From Schaalia odontolytica (GTDB taxonomy: Bacteria > Actinomycetota > Actinomycetes > Actinomycetales > Actinomycetaceae), in the NCBI GenBank assembly GCA_958415245.1, contig CATYYP010000003.1, positions 1 through 18,711 on the forward strand: DNA of 18,711 nucleotides, in the 5' to 3' direction. This document shows positions 14,192 to 18,711 of the stretch, piece by piece. A program made the translations under genes and the position numbers. Under the pieces are notes generated by a model. It did not search any database. It was given only the letters and a program-made list of their open reading frames with translations, and had not been told where the DNA came from. Position 1 is the first letter of the stretch, and each line of letters begins with the position of its first letter.

Positions 14192-16249
14192 ATGAATCTT
14201 CGTCACGGACAACTGTGGCAGCGACTCGGACTGACCGTGTTGTCAGGAATTCTCGTCGCATCCCTCGCTCCCTCCACTGCCGCCGCGCCAACAGACGGTC
14301 AGGAAATGCATGGAGATGTGGAGGCTGCCGACCTCAATGTGTCAAGTTCGGACTCCGGCGTTGCTGCCCCCGAGGCCGCGCAGGACCGCGTGGCCTCGGA
14401 CGGTGCTGATGCTTCTCATGCCGCCGAATCCGCGGATTCCGCAGACGAGGCCACGGCCTCGTCCGAGGAGGAGAGCGCGGACGGCGTCGACGCGCAGGTC
14501 TACACTTTCCCCGGCGCGGATGGCCCCACCCGCATTCATATCCTGACGACGACGGGTTCTGCGGATGCCATCCTGCTCGAGTCGCGCGGCGTCTTCGCCA
14601 TGATCGACGGAGCGGAGGGGGTCGGCGCCCCCGACGGCAAGGATCCGCGTTACCCGCTGCGAGAGGGGGTCGTTCCCGGCTGGGTGGGGGATACCGACTG
14701 GGTACTCGGCTATATGTCCAACCATGGCGTCACCTCCTCGAACCTCGCGTTCTACCTTGGAACGCACGCGCACTCCGACCACATCGACAACGCGGACGAG
14801 ATCATCAAGAAGTTCCGGCCGAAGGTCATTCTCAGCCCCGAGTACTCCGATGCGTGGATTACGGATAAGTCCCGCCTGTGGGACAACCAGTGGATCTACG
14901 ACAATATGATGGCGGCCGCGCGCTGGGCTCAGGGTGCGTACGGAGCCTCGATCGTGCAGAACATCAAGGACTACAACACCCACATCACGCTGGGTGATAT
15001 GGATGTTCAGATCATCCCCACGGATCCGGCTGAAAACTACAAGAAGACCGGCGTGCGCGATGCAAACCTCATTGCCTACACCGCGAAGGTGAGCGCCTTC
15101 GGGCATTCCGCCTACCTGGCCGCCGACCTGGAGGCTGGTGGAGGTTACGAGGACCGCATAGCCCCGATCGTTGGGCATGTTGACATGCTCAAGGCCGGTC
15201 ACCATGGCCTGCCGACCTCTAACTCGAGTGCCTTCATGAAGGCACTGAGCCCCTCCATGATCGCCCAGACCGGGCCGGAGTGGTACATCCCCGACAATCT
15301 GACTGAGAGCGTCATTCATGGCGACTCATCGTGGGTGCCGCTGATGGACCTCTGGTCGAGCGGGCACATTCCCTCGCTCATCGCCACTTTCGGCCCTTCC
15401 GGTATTTCGTACAACGATCTGTCCTACGCTTCCTGGGGGCACGAGTACGGCCTGGAAAGTCCGCGCGCCTGGTGGTTCAAGGGCGGACGACCCGCGGCCA
15501 CGACCGGCTGGTGGAAGGGAAGCAGCGGCAACTGGTACTACTTCGCGGGCAAGCCCTCCGCCGAGGCCAGCAGCTGGGTGTATGACGGCGGCCAGTGGTA
15601 CTGGATGGACGCCACCGGTGCGATGGCGACCGGCTGGATTAATGACGGAAAAGCGTGGTACTACCTGGATTCTGCGGGGCACCTCGCGGGTACTGGCTGG
15701 AGCCTTATCGGCGGCTCGTGGTACTACCTGAACGGCGGGCGCGCAGCCCTCGGCTGGCTCAACGACTCGGGTTCCTGGTACTACCTGAACGGCGCGACCG
15801 GCGCGATGGTCACCGGATGGAAACAGATCGGCGGTCAGTGGTACTTCCTGAACTCCTCGGGCGCGATGGTCACCGGCTGGATGAATGGTGGCGGTCCCTG
15901 GTACTACCTGACCGGCAGTGGTGCCATGGCCACCGGATGGCTCTACGACAACGGCTCCTGGTACTACCTGGACGCAACGACCGGTGCGATGGCAACCGGT
16001 TGGGTGCAGGTGGATGGCAAGTGGTACTTCCTGCGTTCCTCGGGCGCAATGGTCACCGGCTGGCTGAACGGTGGTGGATCTTGGTACTACCTGACCGGCA
16101 GCGGTGCTATGGCCACGGGCTGGATCCTGGATAGTGGCGCCTGGTACTACCTGGGTGACACGGGCGCCATGGTCACCGGTACGCAGGAGATCGACGGTCG
16201 CTCTTCGACCTTCTCCCTGTCGGGACGCTGGGTCGGCTACGCCTCCTAA
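14192..16249 (+). CDS. Pce/CbpE-like secreted metallo-hydrolase with choline-binding-type repeats
   Basis: A 685-residue exported protein. Residues 1-32 are a signal peptide ending in STAAA, and 33-105 an acidic low-complexity linker. Residues about 112-400 form a metallo-beta-lactamase domain with THAHSDH (His192, His194, Asp196, His197), Asp312 and AGHHG (His337/His338). Stretches such as WDNQWIYD and the order of ligands resemble the pneumococcal phosphorylcholine esterase Pce/CbpE, which also joins this fold to choline-binding repeats. Residues 439-662 hold about eleven GW..WYYL..GAM.TGW repeats that would hold the protein to the cell surface. The ATG at 14192 has AAGGTG upstream. A GTG at 14120 would add 24 residues before the signal peptide. 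Substrate (phosphorylcholine on teichoic acid or glycolipid) is inference. Confidence 0.85.
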   Translation: MNLRHGQLWQRLGLTVLSGILVASLAPSTAAAPTDGQEMHGDVEAADLNVSSSDSGVAAPEAAQDRVASDGADASHAAESADSADEATASSEEESADGVDAQVYTFPGADGPTRIHILTTTGSADAILLESRGVFAMIDGAEGVGAPDGKDPRYPLREGVVPGWVGDTDWVLGYMSNHGVTSSNLAFYLGTHAHSDHIDNADEIIKKFRPKVILSPEYSDAWITDKSRLWDNQWIYDNMMAAARWAQGAYGASIVQNIKDYNTHITLGDMDVQIIPTDPAENYKKTGVRDANLIAYTAKVSAFGHSAYLAADLEAGGGYEDRIAPIVGHVDMLKAGHHGLPTSNSSAFMKALSPSMIAQTGPEWYIPDNLTESVIHGDSSWVPLMDLWSSGHIPSLIATFGPSGISYNDLSYASWGHEYGLESPRAWWFKGGRPAATTGWWKGSSGNWYYFAGKPSAEASSWVYDGGQWYWMDATGAMATGWINDGKAWYYLDSAGHLAGTGWSLIGGSWYYLNGGRAALGWLNDSGSWYYLNGATGAMVTGWKQIGGQWYFLNSSGAMVTGWMNGGGPWYYLTGSGAMATGWLYDNGSWYYLDATTGAMATGWVQVDGKWYFLRSSGAMVTGWLNGGGSWYYLTGSGAMATGWILDSGAWYYLGDTGAMVTGTQEIDGRSSTFSLSGRWVGYAS
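15506..16177 (+). repeat. Tandem choline/cell-wall-binding repeat array
   Basis: About eleven repeats of 19-21 codons with conserved GW, WYYL or WYFL and GAM.T positions. Repeats 6-8 (15815-15997) and 9-11 (15998-16177) form a 60/61-residue higher-order duplication. In both units the order is WYFL..SSGAMVT, then NGGG.WYYLTGSGAMAT, then a third WYYL repeat. The final copy after 16177 is degenerate. Such arrays expand and contract by recombination. Confidence 0.9.
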
Positions 16250-16275
16250 CCGAGGCCCCGGCGAACAACCTCACA

Positions 16276-16316
16276 AAGCGCCGCCCGCCGCGTATTGACG
16301 CAGGTGGGCGGCGCTT
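16276..16316. terminator. Strong hairpin between the two Pce-like genes
   Basis: AAGCGCCGCCC (16276-16286) pairs perfectly with GGGCGGCGCTT (16306-16316). Inner pairing of GCGT/ACGC extends the structure. No T-tract follows on the plus strand. It lies 27 bp after the first Pce-like gene and 46 bp before the second, so it probably ends or stabilises the first transcript. Confidence 0.5.
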
Positions 16317-16361
16317 GCCCGTTGTAGTGTGTGGGGATAGATCCTGAGCGAAAGGCCACTC

Positions 16362-17867
16362 ATGACGTTCCCCCGCGCCCGCCTCGCAGCGGCCCTGACG
16401 ATGACCGTCGCGGCCGCCGCAGCCTCGTCCCTCGCCCTCGCCGGCACCGCCCGCGCCGATGACACTCAGAGTGGAGCTCAGAGCGGAGCCCAGTCCGGTT
16501 CGTGGGTGCCCGGAACGACCCTCGCGCTGGCGAACTCGAAGTCCGTCGAGGCCTCGTCCGTGAGCGCCTCCACCCTGACCTTCGCGCCCAGCACGAGTGA
16601 GCAGACGAAGATCTTCGTCCTGTCCTCGGGCTCGTCTGACGCGATCCTCATCGAGAGTGGCGGCTGGTACGGCATCATCGACGGCGGCGAGGATTCGGAT
16701 CTGCCTGACGGCTCCGACCCGCGCTACCCCGTGCGCTCTGGCACGGCCGCAGCCACGAACACGAGCACCGAATGGCTCCTGCAGTACCTCGACGACCAGG
16801 GTGTCAACGAGACAAACGTGGCTTTCTACTTGGGCACCCACGCCCATTCCGACCACATCGCCAACGCCGACGAGATCATCTACAAGTACCGTCCGAAGGT
16901 CATCTTCAGCCCCGAATACTCCGACGAGTGGATCACCGACGAGAACGGCCTGTGGGACAACCAGTACGTCTACGACCAGATGGTGACCGCCGCGAACTGG
17001 GCGGTTGATAGCTATGGCGCGACCTTCATCCAGCGCACGGACGGCTACAACACGCACATCACCCTCGGGGATGCGGACCTGCAGATGATTCCCTTCGACG
17101 TCGACGAGTACTACAAGACGCAGGGCACGACCGACGCAAACCTTATGGGATGGGGCGTGAAGGTTACCGCCAACGGGCACACCGCCTTCCTGGCCTCCGA
17201 CCTCATGAGCACCGAGTCCGACTGGGAGACCCCCAACGGCTTCGAGGACCGCATCGCCGATGAGGTCGGCGAGGTCGACATGCTCAAGGCCGGCCACCAC
17301 GGCGCCGAGTCCTCCAACTCCATCCCCTTCATGTCCAAGCTGCACCCCGGCGCGATCATCCAGACCGGCCAGGCCGACGATAGCCCGGACCGCCTGTCCT
17401 TCCTCGTGCTGCACGGCGACACCAAGTGGTTCCCGATGGGCGACATCTGGGACTCGATCGAGGTTCCGGCGCTGATCTGCGAGTTCAGCGATGACGGCAT
17501 CACCTACGGCGGCGTTGAAAACTCCGAGTGGGGCCACGAGTACGAGTCCGAGACCCCGCGCGCCTGGTGGTTCAAGGCGGGCCGCCCCGCCGCGACAACC
17601 GGCTGGTACGACGGCCCCTCAGGCAACCGCTACTACTTCAACGATTCCGCCTCGGCGGTGGCCGACCAGTGGCTCGACATTGACGGCGTCTCCTACCACT
17701 TCGACGCGACCGGCGCCCTCATCGAGCAGAAGGATGCCAGCGGCAAGGTGATCTCTGTGTCCGGCTCGTCGACGCCTTCGCCGACCCTGTGGTGGGCTAT
17801 CGGCGGCGGCGTGGTGCTCGTGCTCCTCGCTGGCGGTGCGGTGCTCCTGCGCCGTCGCAAGGGCTGA
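16362..17867 (+). CDS. Pce/CbpE-like secreted metallo-hydrolase with C-terminal membrane anchor
   Basis: A 501-residue paralogue of the preceding gene product. Residues 1-32 form a signal peptide (cleavage after TARA or ARAD). The metallo-beta-lactamase domain spans about 80-400 with THAHSDH (His160, His162, Asp164, His165), Asp280 and AGHHG (His312/His313). The shared segment PRAWWFKAGRPAATTGW is followed by only about two degenerate binding repeats. After these comes a hydrophobic span (about 477-496) and RRRKG. No LPXTG motif precedes this anchor, so it is likely membrane-held rather than sortase-linked. AAAGG at 16351-16355 supports the ATG. The likely role is hydrolysis of surface phosphorylcholine or a related ester, by similarity to Pce. 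Other phosphodiester or nuclease activities of this fold cannot be excluded. Confidence 0.85.
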   Translation: MTFPRARLAAALTMTVAAAAASSLALAGTARADDTQSGAQSGAQSGSWVPGTTLALANSKSVEASSVSASTLTFAPSTSEQTKIFVLSSGSSDAILIESGGWYGIIDGGEDSDLPDGSDPRYPVRSGTAAATNTSTEWLLQYLDDQGVNETNVAFYLGTHAHSDHIANADEIIYKYRPKVIFSPEYSDEWITDENGLWDNQYVYDQMVTAANWAVDSYGATFIQRTDGYNTHITLGDADLQMIPFDVDEYYKTQGTTDANLMGWGVKVTANGHTAFLASDLMSTESDWETPNGFEDRIADEVGEVDMLKAGHHGAESSNSIPFMSKLHPGAIIQTGQADDSPDRLSFLVLHGDTKWFPMGDIWDSIEVPALICEFSDDGITYGGVENSEWGHEYESETPRAWWFKAGRPAATTGWYDGPSGNRYYFNDSASAVADQWLDIDGVSYHFDATGALIEQKDASGKVISVSGSSTPSPTLWWAIGGGVVLVLLAGGAVLLRRRKG

Positions 17868-17880
17868 CCTTCCGCCAACG

Positions 17881-17927
17881 ACGAGGCCGTGGCGTGCTCA
17901 GTGCGCGCCGCAGCCTCGTTCTTTTTT
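17881..17927 (+). terminator. Rho-independent terminator after the second Pce-like gene
   Basis: ACGAGGCCGTGGCG (17881-17894) pairs with CGCCGCAGCCTCGT (17906-17919) with one mismatch and one G-U pair. TTTTTT follows at 17922-17927. It begins 13 bp after the stop codon. Confidence 0.88.
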
Positions 17928-17995
17928 GGTGTCCGGGGTGTGCGTCGGTCTCGGCGCTGTCGCGCCGCGGCCTCGTTTGTTTCTGGTGTCCGGGG
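17904..17995. repeat. 57-bp-spaced imperfect direct repeat of the terminator 3' arm
   Basis: The 35-bp segment 17904-17938 recurs at 17961-17995 with four mismatches. It runs from CGCGCCGC through GCCTCGTT and a T-rich tract to GGTGTCCGGGG. The second copy lacks the matching 5' arm but has its own small stem (GGCGC-TGTC-GCGCC). This looks like a duplicated terminator module. Confidence 0.75.
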
Positions 17996-18090
17996 GCGGC
18001 GGCCCGCCCGCGAGATCGCCACACTCGAGCCTACGGCTCGGAGTGATCGATCTCGAAGCCCGGCCAGGCCTTGCCGCCGCCCCCGGACAC
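17986..18090. repeat. Perfect 18-bp inverted repeat enclosing a second hairpin
   Basis: GTGTCCGGGGGCGGCGGC (17986-18003) is exactly complementary to 18073-18090. Inside, CGAGATCG (18011-18018) pairs with CGATCTCG near 18047-18054, and CGAGCC with GGCTCG around the TAC at 18032-18034. The whole 105-bp unit could fold as one long cruciform or hairpin between convergent genes. It could act as a bidirectional transcription end or be a small palindromic element. No coding content is seen. Confidence 0.75.
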
Positions 18091-18091
18091 T

Positions 18092-18110
18092 AACGAGCCG
18101 AGGCCTCGTT
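18092..18110 (-). terminator. Hairpin downstream of the moaB/mog gene
   Basis: AACGAG (18092-18097) pairs with CTCGTT (18105-18110) 18 bp past the stop of the minus-strand gene. No T-tract follows on the minus strand. Together with the adjacent long inverted repeat it may end that transcript. Confidence 0.4.
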
Positions 18111-18127
18111 CCTTGCGGCTTGTTGGA

Positions 18128-18640
18128 TTAGCGCTGCTCGTCGAGCTGGTGGAAGATCGCAGGGAGTAGGGGCGTGACCACCTCGAGGGTGTCGAGCGCG
18201 CCGCCTCGCGAGCCGGGAGAGGAGATGATGAGTGCGCCCGAGGCGTCGCGCGCGGTCACACCGACGACCTCTCGGGACAGGCCCGACAGGGGAGTGTTGG
18301 CGAGGCCGTGAGCGCGGATCTGCTCGGCGATGCCGGGGATCTCGACCTCGACGATCGAGCGGACGACCTCGGGCGCGTAGTTGCCCACTCCAAAGCCTGA
18401 GCCGCCCAGAACCAGGACGAAGCGGGCACCGGCCTCGAGCGCGCCGCGAATCTCCGTCTCGAGGATGTCGGCGCTCTCGGGGATTGCCGCGACCGTCACG
18501 GGACCCAGGCCGGCCTCGGCCAGTGCTGCCGTGCAGGCGGGGGTCGCCCGGTCCTCCTTCGTGCCGCGCTGGATGCGGTCGGAATAGGTGATGACGTGGG
18601 CGCTGATCTGGCTGAGGTCATAGTCGACGGGCTTGGGCAT
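18128..18640 (-). CDS. MoaB/Mog-family molybdopterin adenylyltransferase
   Basis: A 170-residue MoaB/Mog-fold protein expected to bind molybdopterin and, if active, adenylylate it before molybdenum insertion. Family segments are VITYSDR (16-22), GTKED (26-30), VLGGSGFGVGNYAPE (77-91), EIPGIAEQIR (100-109), TPLSGLSREVVGV (116-128) and IISSPGSRGGALD (138-150). The usual TGGTGFGPRDVTPE motif is altered to LGGSGFGVGNYAPE, including Asp to Asn, so full activity is less certain. The ATG has GGAGGA on the minus strand (18645-18650) with a four-base spacer. It converges on the Pce-like gene and forms the right edge of the Moco genes. MoaB and Mog cannot be told apart here. Confidence 0.85.
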   Translation of the reverse strand: MPKPVDYDLSQISAHVITYSDRIQRGTKEDRATPACTAALAEAGLGPVTVAAIPESADILETEIRGALEAGARFVLVLGGSGFGVGNYAPEVVRSIVEVEIPGIAEQIRAHGLANTPLSGLSREVVGVTARDASGALIISSPGSRGGALDTLEVVTPLLPAIFHQLDEQR

Positions 18641-18711
18641 GGTGTCCTCCGGTAGCGAATGCGTATAAGTGTGATCCTAGTCCCTTCCTGCTGTGGGGGT
18701 GGGTCTGAGGG
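18641..18711 (-). promoter_or_regulatory. Upstream region of the moaB/mog gene
   Basis: Only 71 bp is visible. On the minus strand TAGGAT and TTATAC within about 40 bp of the ATG are possible -10 elements, but no -35 partner can be chosen with confidence. Confidence 0.25.

Noticed and set aside
15506..16177. Regular repeats that could suggest a CRISPR array
   Set aside because: The repeats are in-frame codons for GW/WYYL/GAM motifs with no unique spacers, typical of a surface-binding protein.
17755..17867. Sortase (LPXTG) anchor at the end of the second Pce-like protein
   Set aside because: A hydrophobic span and RRRKG are present, but the segment before it is STPSPTLWW and contains no LPXTG-like motif.
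1..18711. tRNA, rRNA, transposase, integrase or phage genes
   Set aside because: No cloverleaf, rRNA-like segment or mobile-element protein motif was recognised by reading; a dedicated scan (tRNAscan-SE, ISfinder) could not be run.

Overview
The window comes from a high-GC Gram-positive actinobacterium. The strong G/C third-position bias, GGAGG-type ribosome sites, actinobacterial-type nar and Moco genes, and a surface protein with many GW..WYYL..GAM.TGW repeats together suggest an oral Actinomyces/Schaalia (S. odontolytica-like) genome. The genus is an inference from protein character, since no database could be searched.

Layout. A zinc-dependent alcohol dehydrogenase (minus strand, 133-1173) diverges from moaA (1351-2415). 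The respiratory nitrate reductase operon narK-narG-narH-narJ-narI follows (2639-10848), with overlapping or near-overlapping junctions in narGHJI. It ends at a strong rho-independent terminator (10911-10947). A second block (11151-14116) holds a winged-helix regulator whose C-terminus is a complete MoaD-like domain ending in Gly-Gly, then moaE, a moeB-like adenylyltransferase and mobA. Next come two tandem secreted metallo-beta-lactamase-fold proteins resembling the pneumococcal phosphorylcholine esterase Pce/CbpE. One carries about eleven choline-binding-type repeats; the other has a C-terminal membrane anchor. A palindrome-rich intergenic region then precedes a convergent moaB/mog-type gene (minus strand, 18128-18640).

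How the genes fit together. NarGHI is a membrane-bound quinol:nitrate oxidoreductase that needs bis-MGD molybdenum cofactor. NarK moves nitrate and nitrite, and NarJ helps insert the cofactor. MoaA begins molybdopterin synthesis, MoaD+MoaE is molybdopterin synthase, the MoeB-like enzyme would activate the MoaD C-terminus, Mog/MoaB adenylylates molybdopterin and MobA adds GMP. moaC, moeA and modABC are not in the window. No stand-alone moaD is present: the only MoaD sequence is the tail of the DNA-binding protein.

Most notable observation. The regulator-MoaD fusion (11151-12146) puts a DNA-binding domain on the protein that should be adenylylated and thiocarboxylated during Moco synthesis, next to its presumed partners. 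A loosely conserved 16-bp CRP-like dyad lies upstream of both this gene and narK. This suggests, as inference, a feedback link between cofactor synthesis and nitrate respiration. Secondary points are a MoeB-like enzyme without the usual zinc cysteines, competing RNA hairpins before moaE, and repeated terminator modules around a perfect 18-bp inverted repeat near 18 kb.
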